The position numbers and the translations under genes were made by a program. The notes beneath the pieces are model-generated. The model was not told where the DNA came from. It ran no database searches and saw only the letters and a list, made by a program, of their open reading frames with translations. A DNA stretch of 12,761 nt from Nymphaea colorata (taxonomy: Eukaryota > Streptophyta > Magnoliopsida > Nymphaeales > Nymphaeaceae): NCBI RefSeq assembly GCF_008831285.2, contig NC_045140.1:22196370-22209130 (forward strand), in the 5' to 3' direction. Below are positions 1 through 9,730 of the stretch, piece by piece (within the stretch, counting starts at the first letter, position 1; every line of letters starts with the position of its first letter).

Positions 1-1852
1 GCCAGAACCAGCAACTTCCTGCTTCCCAAATGGAGCAGTCTTCTCTTGTATCACCTATTTGTTTTGAGTACGAACCTTCATCAGAAACACATGGTAACGA
101 TACTGATTATCTGACATCTCAGCAAGGCCCTTCCCAAGCTGCTGTTACCGTGGGTGTCACTGTATCTGAGGAAGGACAGGTGCAATTTCTTTTCTTTTTT
201 TTTGAGTGTGCTTGTCTTTCTCTACACTGATTATTATCATTGATCTTGTTGTTTTTGTTATTATCAAATTCTTGGATGTGGGTGTTATGATGATCAAATA
301 ATGAGAAATATTTAATACCTCAGGAACAAGATCAAGCTCAGTCTGTCAAGGAGGAGTCCCATTTTCATGACTCCAGCTTGAAGTCATCCGAACCCGTTAG
401 TGTGAAAGAAAAGGTAGTTCATTCTTGTCCTGATTAGTTAACTTTCTCTTTATTCCTCTTCTGTTGTTGAGGATATTGTTGGTTTTATGTTTGAAATGGG
501 ATTAGACTTTCTCTGAGCATGAAGTTCTGCAGCAACAAGATGCACCAATCAGAAGGGATCCAGCTAATCCACTTCCACAGGGTCAGTCTGCAAGTTTCCT
601 GGACAGGATTAGCCATGTAAAAGGGGAGCAAGCTTTAACAGTTGAGCAGCTGAGGGCAAGTTCTACTGTGCCCCATTCGGGTGCTTCACCTCAAGCTTCT
701 GGTTATGAGAACATCACAGAGAGCAAGGAAGGCCATATAGTCCCGTCTGAAGAGCGACTTTTAAGTTCTGTGCCTTCAGGTACTCAGATGTCTGGGAAAG
801 TTTTGGAACCTGCCCTTCTGGATGAAAAATCACTATTGGCATGCATTGTCCGAGCTATACCTGCTGGAAATAGTGGTCATATACGCATTAGTACAACTGT
901 AAGTCTTTATAGTGCTTACTTATGTTTCTTCCAGTCATAGTGCTTCTCTAATCTTGAAATGCATTTTTTAAAATTATTTGTAGCTGCCTAATCGCCTTGC
1001 AAAAATGCTCGCACCACTTCATTGGCATGATTATAAGAAGAAATATGGAAAGCTTGATGACTTTATGGCCAACCATCCTGAAGTAAGTGTTTATGCATTC
1101 AGCTTGCAGTTTTGGTTTTTGTTGTTTTTTCTAAATGGGTTTTGCTGATTTTATGTTCTGCAATATTAGTTATTTGTAATTGAAGGAGATTTTGTTCATC
1201 TACGCGAAGGGGCACAAGCAATTATTTCAGCAACCACAGCTGTTGCAAAAGTTGCTGCAGCAGCTGCTGCTTTACCATCTAGCTCAGCATGTTTGTCAAC
1301 TGTTTCTGTTACTCCAGCTGCTCAGATTCAACGTCTCAGGAAAGCTTCATCTTTTGTTCCAAAATCTGGTAGTGGCATTTCATATGCAGAACATGCAGCT
1401 CAACCTGATGGCAATGATGCACGCTTTAACCAATCTTACCCCTGGACATTACAAAATCAGGAGGTAAATGGTGTTTCTTGCGATAGGCTTCAAGGAACAA
1501 TGGGTCCCAATATAAAAATTTTGAGCAATAGAAAGGATGGCTTGGTTCAAAATGGCCATGTCAAGGAAGCAAGGCATGAAAAAGCAAGTTCGCATGACAA
1601 TGTTGGGAGATTAGAAAATTCTGGAAAAGCTAGTTTGATTGATTTTCATAGCACAGCATCAATGAATGAAAGGCGTGGAGCGAAACAAATAGGAAGGTAA
1701 AATTCTTGCTGTTTTACATGCCGATCGACGCTATTATATTTCCCTCTAGTTTAGATCCTAAATTGTTGGTGCCTTGCGATTTTTTGTTTATCAAGCTTGA
1801 TTTATTTTACTTTTTCAGGGTTGCTGGGCCTGGGTTGACTTCCAGAAGATGA
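1..1852 (+). CDS. C-terminal part of a plant-specific protein with a winged-helix-like domain, six exons (5' partial)
   Basis: Visible exons are 1-179, 324-413, 506-898, 984-1082, 1170-1696 and 1819-1852. Each junction is GT-AG. The first four introns are phase 0 and the last is phase 2. The joined frame gives 439 residues ending at TGA 1850-1852. The frame is open to the left edge, so the N-terminus lies outside. Roughly the first 180 visible residues are rich in Gln, Ser and Glu and look disordered. A folded block runs from SLLACIVRAIPAG through LPNRLAKMLAPLHWHDYKKK to LFVIEGDFVHLREGAQ. Its pattern of helices, a conserved Trp-His and a final beta-like hairpin recalls LOTUS/OST-type winged helices. 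An Ala run (VAKVAAAAAA) and a polar tail ending GPGLTSRR follow. From memory it matches an uncharacterised plant family, possibly DUF7725; this is not verified. The exon model is strong. The function is unknown, and nucleic acid binding is only an inference. Confidence 0.85.
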
Positions 1853-3101
1853 GGTACAGACATTCTATTGCAAACATTTATCCAGATATGGTTGAATTGC
1901 ATTTGCTTATATATACTGTTCCGTTGCATGCTTTGTTTAGCATGCATAATTGGGTGCATCTCTTGAAACCGTGTTGGAAATTTTTAAAGTTGAGTCTCCA
2001 TCATTTTCGTGCGCATCCGCAACCACAAAGGAAGAGTGTAAATTATTGGTTTTGTCTTGGTGGACTAAACTTTTTAACTGATGACCGTTTTTGCTCACCA
2101 GCAGGTTGAGAAACTAAGCTTTAAAAAGTGCAGTCTTAGTAATTTGGCTGAACATTTTGCATTACCCACATGGTACACTATCTTATTATTTTCCCTACTC
2201 GTTTTACATTGTTGCCCTGTATACGTTTTAAAAATATGTGGTGCACAGTTGTTGCATTCACTCGATCCAGTGGATATGGCTTCATTTATATTTATCTGTT
2301 GGTTCTTCTCATAAGAACAGTTTTCCAACTGGGGGTGTGACCGAAGAACACCTTTTTGTCTTTTTGACTTGCGTATCTTGGGTATATGCGCCTGTATTTT
2401 CTGCTGAAGATGTTTCATCCTTAATCCTTTAGAGTCTATACTTAATGAACTATATTCTCTGCAATGTGAAAGTTCTGATGTCTGTGAAGTACGTTTCAAT
2501 TTTTCATCTTCTACTGCTTGTCAAGTTTATGATCTGCATATTATAGTGTATTATAGTATTTCTCCTGCTTCCATTTTTGAAATGAATGATCGAGGAGAAT
2601 CACTCCACGTGTTAATGTGTTCTGCACTTTGGAGTTCTCCACTCTAAAAACTTTTGTGCGAGCGAAATTTTCTGCCCATCACGTAAATATTGAAAGGATT
2701 TTGTTTCTGCATTTGGAGTCTAATTTGATTGTTCTACAGGGATAAGGTGGAGGTCATGGGGTCGTACTTGATCGCTTGAAGATGTATCATCATTATTTCT
2801 TGGCTGTAGGGATGATTATTTTCCTGGTGGCAAGATACCCATTATTGTTTCTTGAAGGAGCAAGATCGGATATCAGGCAAGGATATCTTGTCGAAGCCCT
2901 ACTTGTCTTGACATTGTTTTCTTAATTGAAAAAAAGTTTTGATCCATGGTTATGTTTGGGCTTTTCATATAATTAATCTGCTGGCTAATTTTCTTTTCGT
3001 TATTCAAACAATAAAAAGGTTTCGTTTTTGTAGATGCTTGAGTTCTATATTTGATCTGACAACTCGGAGTTTGTGGTGGATGAGCTTGGAATCCTCTGTG
3101 A

Positions 3102-3140
<39 letters not shown>

Positions 3141-3311
3141 CATTTCGGCAGAATGTTCGGATTTACAAAAGCTTGGGCAGATTGGTTCTAACTTACCTCT
3201 CCGTCGTGATCGTTCATCCTAGGTTAAGTCTCTCAGTCCAAAGCGAGGATTGCTCTCTAAGTTGGATATACGAAAGATCATCATCAGCCACGTGTAAGTG
3301 ATGAAAATAAA
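1853..3311 (+). other. probable 3' untranslated region of the first gene, possibly spliced
   Basis: No frame continues the protein after the TGA. A good donor (G|GTACAG) begins at 1854, right behind the stop. Possible acceptors end at 2104 (caccagcag) and 2739 (gttctacag), so an intron in the 3' UTR is plausible. AATAAA hexamers at 3010-3015 and 3306-3311 are candidate polyadenylation signals. Which splice sites and which poly(A) site are used cannot be told without transcripts. An open stretch at 2746-2925 is treated as a separate finding. Confidence 0.45.
3102..3140. repeat. compound (GC)n(GA)n microsatellite
   Basis: About five GC units (3102-3111) run directly into an uninterrupted GA tract to 3140. 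It lies downstream of the first gene, in its possible distal 3' UTR. Open frames running through it, such as one coding alternating Arg-Glu, owe much of their length to the repeat and are not evidence of a gene. Confidence 0.95.
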
Positions 3312-3845
3312 CGTTTAAACGCTATATAAGTTGTGGGCCATCCGTTCCTTGCAACCTGTCGAGTTTGGCAAATAAGTCATAAGAAAATTTCCATCTTGAT
3401 TATCCTTTGTTCACACCTTTGGATCTCTGGGCTGCATTGGGACTTGAGAGTGGGTTATGGTATACCATTCAGATTAGTGTCGTGATCTTATTTCTTACGG
3501 TTTAAGAACATAGCACACTTGAGAATCAAAACAAGTGACCTGTTTTTTATAAGCTTGTTTGTTCAACCAGTTATGCCACACCCTTTGAAGTTGATATTGA
3601 TCCAGGATTTGCTACCTTTACCATTGTATTTCAACTTTGGTTAAAATAGAGTAGTTGCAAAAGAAATGACATTTATGTCCTTTTTAATAGAAAATCTGAG
3701 TTTTTTTTTAAAAAAAAAACCTAAAAGATGACAATCTTGGAAAACTTAAACTTGTTTGAACACGTCAAAAATTAAACTTGAGGCTGTTGTAGTTGTCAGC
3801 AAAATGAAGACTTGTACGAGGAAATTGAGAAATGCGATGCTTGTA

Positions 3846-3968
3846 TTTGAAATTATAGTCGAAAGGCCTTAAATGAAGTTTGAAATGTAAACGGGTTCTC
3901 ATGACACTTCTTTACATCAATTTGAAATTATAGTCACAAGGGATGTTCATGGCACTTCTTTGTATCAA
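3846..3968. repeat. imperfect tandem duplication
   Basis: The copies at 3846-3920 and 3921-3968 both start with TTTGAAATTATAGTC and both end with a version of CACTTCTTTnnATCAA. The second copy lacks about 27 internal bases. This looks like an old local duplication followed by a deletion. Confidence 0.7.
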
Positions 3969-4851
3969 CTGTACCTGCTTTGTGGTTTCATTTGCCGCCA
4001 CCAGTCGTCCAAGACGTTCAATTTGAATACTTGGTGCATTTGAATGAGGTAAAGGAATAACTTGGACCGAATAACTTTCCAATTTTAATTAATACCCTTT
4101 GTTGGGTTTAAATTGCGTGCTTTTGATGCAATTGAATGAGACAACTGTATAACTAGGCTTCTATACCTTGGGAGTTTTGGTAAAGCCCCTAAGAGGGTGT
4201 TGGCAACAAAGATTAACACGGTGTTTCATAAAGCTTTCCTTAAAATGGAGGCACATTCATGCAAAACTACAACACATTGTATCATAAATCCTGCCCAAAC
4301 CTTTGAGACAAATTCGAAGACACTGCCAGTATTCGGGTGTATTTTGGGCCCTTAGTTCTTGACCAACTTCGTTTCTAAAAAGTCCTTGAAGAGCAGATGT
4401 CATGAGCGAACTTAAAACCTGGAGGCACTTTAATTCGCTAAAGATTAGATGGTGCTTTTCATTGTGTTTAACTGAGGGGCGATATGGTTCCACACGAGCC
4501 CATGCAAAGAGGTTCAGGAGCTTCCTTCACTGGCATCGAAGACTGCTAGTTCTATCTGTTTTACCGAATGTTTATTGATCCCCATGCTTGCTTTCAGAGT
4601 GGTTGGCGTACGGTTTTGTTAAATCAATAAGGTAAGCATATTTTTATCATTGTTCTAAGAGATTGAATGCAACAGCTACCTTTGAAAAGAGCCGCAGAGG
4701 AAGGGAAAGTAATAATCTTATGTTAGAATCATTATTTGGGTTTACATACGTGTTAGCAATTTTAGACGTTATATGTTATTTGAGGATGAATATGCATAAA
4801 TTGATTAATTAAGTTGGATACTACTCATTTCATATGTTATGATGTAATTCC

Positions 4852-4879
4852 TATATATATATATATGTGTGTGTGTGTA
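4852..4879. repeat. (TA)n(TG)n compound microsatellite
   Basis: A TA run of about seven units passes directly into about seven TG units. It is a simple sequence repeat with no coding context. Confidence 0.9.
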
Positions 4880-5060
4880 TGATTTTAGATTCCACAATGA
4901 GTTGAATCCGAAATTAGAATTAATATAAAAACGTAGTGACCTACTAAGCCATACGAAGAGAAACAGAAATTTAGGGTTTTTTCTTTTCCATATCCGAGAA
5001 ACCATATGCTACATAGAGGCCTTAGAAGATACTGTTTGCAGATTCTGCTATTGCTTTCAT

Positions 5061-5140
5061 CGAAATGGATACAAGTATGCTTCTGCTGCAATTCATATTA
5101 TGAAATGGATACAAGTATGCTTCCGCTGCAATTCATATTA
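5061..5140. repeat. 40-bp tandem duplication
   Basis: Positions 5061-5100 and 5101-5140 are the same 40-base unit (core GAAATGGATACAAGTATGCT). They differ only at the first base (C/T) and at the fourth base of the TTCTGC block (T/C). Two differences in 40 bases indicate a fairly recent duplication. Confidence 0.95.
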
Positions 5141-5356
5141 TTGTTCAATGATTCAACATGAACATGTATTGTTTCGAATATTCAATTACTAACATCTTAG
5201 AGAATACGATGGGGTTTGACAAACCCCGAACCTATGCCATTGCGTGTGGCAGTATCACGGAGTCCCCAGACGTTGAGTCGATCTCCCTATAAACCTATTA
5301 GCAATCCATTCAAACGCAAAAAACGGCGACAAAATCACACATTTTTGGAGTATAAA

Positions 5357-5393
5357 TCAACTAATCAGGTTCTCTTGCTCAACTAATCAGGTT
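5357..5393. repeat. short direct repeat, 15 bp at 22-bp spacing
   Basis: TCAACTAATCAGGTT occurs at 5357-5371 and again at 5379-5393. Each copy ends in a CAG|GT that could serve as a splice acceptor. The second copy borders the membrane-like open stretch that follows. Confidence 0.85.
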
Positions 5394-5542
5394 TGAGCGG
5401 TCCAGCACTGGGTTGTACAATTGCAGCTTCAGCTATCTTGAAGTTTGGTCAATTGAGGAGGGGGCTCCTTTCATTTACCATAATCGGTAGTCTTGCCGTT
5501 CACTGGGCCATGGTGACGTTCTGCAAATCTGGTGCTTCCTGA
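5387..5542 (+). pseudogene. orphan exon-like fragment coding a hydrophobic segment
   Basis: One frame is open from 5387 to TGA 5540-5542, after a stop at 5384-5386. It encodes 51 residues including GPALGCTIAASAILKFG, a basic turn (QLRRG) and a second hydrophobic stretch (FTIIGSLAVHWAMVTFC). This reads like the end of a two-helix membrane protein. The sequence CTAATCAG before it is an acceptable splice acceptor. No upstream exon or start can be joined to it with confidence. A short frame at 5209-5292 (starting MGFDKPRTYAIACGS) is nearby but in another frame. I do not recognise the family. It could be a last exon of an unrecognised gene, a captured gene fragment, or chance. Confidence 0.3.
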
Positions 5543-5560
5543 AAGTTACTGCAAGATGTT

Positions 5561-6030
5561 TGGAGAAGATGTGCTGCATGCGTGCTATTTTCAAAACATC
5601 CTATCCTATTTTGATCGTGAGAATTTGAAGACTCAATGACAGCGAGAAGAAGCAAAACAAGATGCAAAAAATTGTGCACCCTGATTCTTCCGATGCAGAC
5701 CGAGTGTTACATTTCTTTATTAGGAGTAGTCCAAGAAACATCAAACGCTTCAAAAGCTAGGGAGTTGCAGTAACAAAGCGAGTCAAGGCGTACCACCTGC
5801 TTAAATGCGTCCCACCTCAAGACCGATTTTTCTGATACGAGAAAAGAAAGACATTCAAGAGATATATGTTTGTGTTTTCAATTTTTATAAAATAAATTAT
5901 TTTTGTCATTTGTATTTATTTTTTTCCTTATCAAAAAGTAAAAGCCGAAGAGAATATTCTTTTCAACTTGTCACGATATTTGGCTTGCGGATACCTTTAA
6001 TGGTTTAGTTTAATTCTTCCGTGACCGGCC
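5561..6030. other. upstream region of the ATP synthase gene, nothing coding seen
   Basis: No convincing frame is present. TATAAA occurs at 5886-5891, but it is 220 bases before the start codon in an AT-rich patch, so its role is doubtful. An inverted CCAAT box (ATTGG, 6031-6035) lies 76-80 bases before the start codon and is a more plausible promoter element. Confidence 0.4.
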
Positions 6031-6056
6031 ATTGGTAATTTGGTTCCCCCCTTCTG

Positions 6057-6110
6057 GAGAGAGAGAGACAAAAAGAAAGAGGGGAAAGTTAGTGAGAGAG
6101 TCGGAGAGCC
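6057..6110 (+). promoter_or_regulatory. GA-rich 5' leader of the ATP synthase epsilon gene
   Basis: A purine-rich stretch with a (GA)n run at 6057-6066 leads directly into the start codon and contains no ATG. Short GA- or CT-rich leaders are common in highly expressed plant housekeeping genes. The transcription start itself is not visible. Confidence 0.5.
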
Positions 6111-9100
6111 ATGGCGTCGGCGGCTTCAAGTGCGGCGGTTCCTTTCTGGAGGGCAGCGGGGATGACGTACATCACCTACTCCAACATCTGCGCCTCTCTC
6201 GTTCGCGGCTGCCTCAAGGAGCCCTACCGGTCGGAGGCCCTCTCCAGGGAGAAGGTTCATTTCTCCCTCTCCAAGTGGGTTGGTGGCAAGCCCGAGAAAC
6301 CAGGTTTGTGTTGCTGGTTTTCTTTCGATCTTAATCTTGTTTTCCCTTTTTCCCCTTCTTCAAGGGAAATTTCCGCCGTCGTCTGAATGCGGTTGTTTCG
6401 GTCTTGTTTTCTCTTGTATTCGCTTGTTTTGGTCTTTCCGCGATTGGTATTGCTTTCGCATTGCATTGTTTCATGGTACGAATTGCTCTCTGGTTGATGC
6501 CAGATCGTTGTTTATGCGGGTTAAGTTATGTGTCTGTTCTGACTTGGCGTATGTTCACTTGGAAATTTGAATTTATTTGGCTGATGCTTTTGATCTTTGG
6601 GGAGATAGAGAACACGCAGACTCGTTATAGTGGCTAACAGGGAGAGAATATGGACGTCCACTGTTTTTCTGGGTAGGGTGAGATAAATTACTGAAAATGG
6701 TATTACCTCCGAACTTCATGACATAGCATTAGACGAGTTGTATTTAAAACATCGAGTTGGTTCCCGTGATATCCATATGGCACGATAGGGGCTCGTATCT
6801 CATATCGTTATAGGCTTGAGAAATCTATACGATATTCCTACAATACATGATACGCTTGTGTACCGTAGGCATGTCCGTATCGTGCGATAACGGGGCCGTA
6901 TCCTATGATACAGCCAATATGCCCCCCTTACCTTACGATGCGGGGACAAAATGGAAAAAAACCTTGTTATTTTTGTGCTTCTTTATAAAATAGTTCCTCC
7001 CTTCCACTTTCTAAACATCTTTAAAAACCGTGGGGGTGGGGTTGGGGGGGGGGGGGGGGGGGGAGAGAGGAGGTTTTACTAGTTTTCTAAAAAAAATCAT
7101 ATGTTGGTGAAGACATTTCATTTGAAGGCATTGAAAATTAAAATTTTAAACAATTTATTAACAAAGAAAATAAGGATGAATACGAAGATGATGATGATTA
7201 TCATTGATGGATGATAGTCATGATCTTTGGTACTTGGCAATAACAAATTATAATATTATATGGTGTGGACTATAATCTAAAACATTTTAAACTTGTGACT
7301 GATGCTTATTATGTTATTCTGAATCTATGATTTCTGGTTTCTGAATATGTTATTGATATATTATAGCTTATGAATGATGAATCATAACCACTTTTTTGTG
7401 AGATGTGTTTTTTATGTGGAATACATTTTCCTTGATCTTTTATCTTTTTTTCACTATTTTTTTATTTTTTGCATTTTTTGAATTAAAAAATTAATTTTAC
7501 GATACGCTACGCTACATTTACGATACATTACGATACAACATAGAGGTTGGCCCGACCGATACACGTTACAATACGCCTTTTACAACATTGGTTGGTTCAG
7601 TCGTTCAGATGTCTGAGATGGAAATTGATCATTGCTTGACCCTCTGCTAAGCTGTGAGATTTTGCTTAAGAAGTTAAAAGCATCTTCTGAGATGAAGTTT
7701 TAAAGGGATGGTGATGAATAAATGATAATGGTTTTCTTGGTTCCTTTCCTTCAAAGAAGAACGTGGCCTAAGCTGATGGATATGATGGTAGAGCACTTTT
7801 TCGATTTTAATGGCAACGTGGTGTGCTGTCTTGTGATTTTCAGTCACTTTTGCAGAACTCTTATAATGCTCGGTGGTTGTTGCTGATGTATTACTAGAAT
7901 GAACATGGAACTGAATGACCCGCCAAACGTAGCTATCTATGGTCAAGATAGTAAATGCTTCAATGCCAACGTTTCCTCGATTTATCCACAGTTCTAGCCT
8001 TCTAGGCAATCTACATTGAGCAAAAGAGTCCACTATGAAGATGCACAAAACTAAAACAAGAATAGGGGAAACTGTGAAAACATATTCATGTTCTTAGTTC
8101 TCGTTCAACAATTGCTAGAGTATTTTCATGTCAAAAAGGAAGATACACCTAATAACTATTCTTAGATATTATTATGATAGTCTCTAAAGTTTAGATTGGT
8201 TTCTTTAGATCATCTGAAGAATATCTCATCTTCTGAACTTTGTTCTACTAGCCTTAATGATGTACATATGGTTAGTGATGTTTAAGTCTGTATGGTTTGC
8301 AAATTGGCTTTTTTGAGTTATGTAAATGAAAACTTTGGAATTGTTGCATGTAAGTACTGTGTTCAGGGTTCTGATTGAGAAAGGTCGTTCACATCCATTT
8401 GGTGTTTCTGTAAATCATAATGAGCTATGAGGGACCAAGTTTTCTTGGTTGATTCTTAAGTTGGAACAAGAGAAAATGTTTCATAACTTTCATTACAGTC
8501 CACACCCTCCATCTGAATGAGAATAAGCCAGGCCTTGTGTCTTTCTATTCTGCATTTGGACCCATTCACGAAAACATGCCTTATGCGATTAGATAAGGAA
8601 TTTATCTCTTCTTTCATGACACCGATTCATTGAATCACCACATAGATTTGTCTCACCAGCACATCAAGGTCATGAGATTATTGTAAATGCGGATGAAATC
8701 CTTGGTCTTTTGTGCATGTGTCACATGCTTATGCTTGAATTGTGCAGAAATTGAGCTTGGCACTTCCTGCATGCTTTTTGGTCTTGCATATCTCTGCATT
8801 GGAGGCTTGTACTCATCGTAGGTTGTGAATGGCTTGAGAAACCGAGTGAACATTGGCGTAAAGTGCTTGTCATCTATTGCTTGTTGATAAATATTGATTA
8901 AAAGCTATATTGCTGTGACATTATGACTAAATTACCTAGAAACAGGGTGCTAATGGTCACATATAACAAAATGATAGATCCTCTACTTGTGCTTTTATCG
9001 ATTAAGCATTGTATGGAACTCTCCGTAGCTCATCTAGGGCTGTTGTTTCTTGATTACACATACTGGTAAATCACTAACCTTTCAAGGATTGTCAATTACG

Positions 9101-9593
9101 TATAGATGGTTCATTCATTGCCCTCATTTTGTATGCTTGTATAAGTTGCCATTCTCGTATATTTTCTTTTAAGTTCTGTTTGTAGTAGTATAAGAAAATG
9201 TGAGTTTCTCAAAATTAAACCTCCATTTTTATAGGAATGAATAGAAAGGTTTAAAGGGCGGAGGTCTATGAATTTTTCTCACTCACGCGACGACTTTGGG
9301 TTGGTTTTTATGGGGTGCAAATGCTTTTCCATCCCTGATCTTATTCAGGGAGAAATGACGAAGGTTGCAAAAGGTTGAGTAGAACATGTAATTATAAAAA
9401 TATAAACTGTGTGTGTGTGTGTGTGTGTTTGTGTTTTTTTCCTTTCTTTTAATAGCCAGTTCTTAGGTTAAGGTAAACCGGGCAATTCTGTATGGGTTTT
9501 TCGTCATCTTGATTACCTCCATTTGAAGAAGATCTATTATTGATACAGTGCTTTAATTTTGCAGTTCTTCGTGCTGATTCAGCTGCGGATTAA
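6111..9593 (+). CDS. ATP synthase subunit epsilon, mitochondrial (two exons)
   Basis: Exon 1 is 6111-6303 and exon 2 is 9565-9593. Splicing GT (6304) to AG (9564) in phase 1 rebuilds a Val codon. The product has 73 residues, close to the roughly 70 usual for plants. The start [20 protein letters not shown], the core [20 protein letters not shown], then [11 protein letters not shown] and the end VLRADSAAD follow the plant family along their whole length. The subunit is part of the F1 central stalk of mitochondrial ATP synthase, where it packs with gamma and delta. It corresponds to bovine epsilon, not to bacterial or chloroplast epsilon. The first ATG of the leader is used and has a strong context (G at -3, G at +4). 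The last nine codons sit alone behind a 3.26 kb intron. No cleavable presequence is evident, as expected for this subunit. Confidence 0.95.
6760..7590. mobile_element. possible degraded transposable element with GATAC-rich ends
   Basis: The left block has GTATC or GATAC at 6795, 6849, 6877, 6898 and 6907. The right block has GATAC at 7501, 7522, 7532 and 7559. Between them lies AT-rich DNA with no matching motif density. Clusters of this palindrome-like motif at both ends of an AT-rich insert are seen in some plant non-autonomous elements. I could not find clean terminal inverted repeats or a target site duplication, so both boundaries and class are open. Confidence 0.3.
7044..7063. repeat. 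G20 homopolymer
   Basis: Twenty consecutive G bases follow GGGGGTGGGG, so this patch of the transcribed strand could fold as a G-quadruplex. It lies inside the intron of the ATP synthase epsilon gene. The exact length is prone to sequencing error. Confidence 0.9.
9408..9428. repeat. (TG)n microsatellite
   Basis: About ten TG units lie near the 3' end of the ATP synthase epsilon intron and are followed by a pyrimidine-rich stretch. Confidence 0.9.
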
Positions 9594-9730
9594 CTCGAAT
9601 GAGCTTTGAGATGAAGCTGTCAGTTTGTATGACGCGGTTATTGTTCTGCATTTCTTCCTGTTAGAAAGCAGGAATATTCTGGACGTCGTCCATTTCCTAC
9701 TCAAATAAAATACGTTGACATTTTGTTTGG
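9594..9730 (+). terminator. 3' UTR and polyadenylation signal of the ATP synthase epsilon gene
   Basis: AATAAA at 9704-9709 lies 111 bases past the stop, a usual distance for a plant near-upstream element. GT-rich sequence (TTTTGTTTGGGGTTT) follows. Cleavage would be expected some 15-30 bases after the hexamer. Confidence 0.55.

Larger units (their letters stand above)
3312..5050. other. intergenic stretch without a supported gene
   Basis: I see no exon chain on either strand. The stretch holds a T9A10 self-complementary tract (3701-3719), an imperfect tandem duplication (3846-3968) and a TA/TG microsatellite near 4852-4879. A 78-codon minus-strand open frame at 4257-4493 has no recognisable domain or splice partners. 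Confidence 0.6.
6304..9564 (+). other. 3.26 kb intron of the ATP synthase epsilon gene
   Basis: The intron is bounded by G|GTTTGTG and TTTTGCAG|TT. It holds GATAC-rich blocks (about 6770-6911 and 7501-7590), a G20 run, T-rich stretches, a TG microsatellite and several stray open frames. The longest is 124 codons on the minus strand (7674-8048), with no domain I recognise. The stretch 8050-9400 shows nothing I can name. Part of the length probably comes from inserted transposable-element remnants. Confidence 0.85.

Noticed and set aside
1180-1467. 95-codon frame rich in Leu and Gln
   Set aside because: It is a shifted reading of the Ala-rich exon of the first gene. The frame fixed by the splice sites is different.
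2095-2499. 134-codon minus-strand open frame opposite the first gene's 3' region
   Set aside because: No known domain and a Lys/Ser/His-rich composition typical of chance reading. It overlaps the probable 3' UTR intron, and no splice or promoter context is seen.
2939-3301. 120-codon plus-strand open frame
   Set aside because: Its length depends on the GC/GA microsatellite, which reads as repeated Arg-Glu. The flanks have no recognisable protein.
3701-3719. T9A10 tract as a hairpin terminator
   Set aside because: This is a plant nuclear region, so such a terminator does not apply. It is more likely a simple AT repeat.
5209-5292. 27-codon frame MGFDKPRTYAIACGS... as first exon of the orphan membrane fragment
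   Set aside because: No donor in the right phase joins it cleanly to 5390, and its similarity to any family is not apparent.
8653-8853. 66-codon minus-strand frame inside the ATP synthase intron
   Set aside because: It is short, has no recognised family, and shows no splice partners or promoter.
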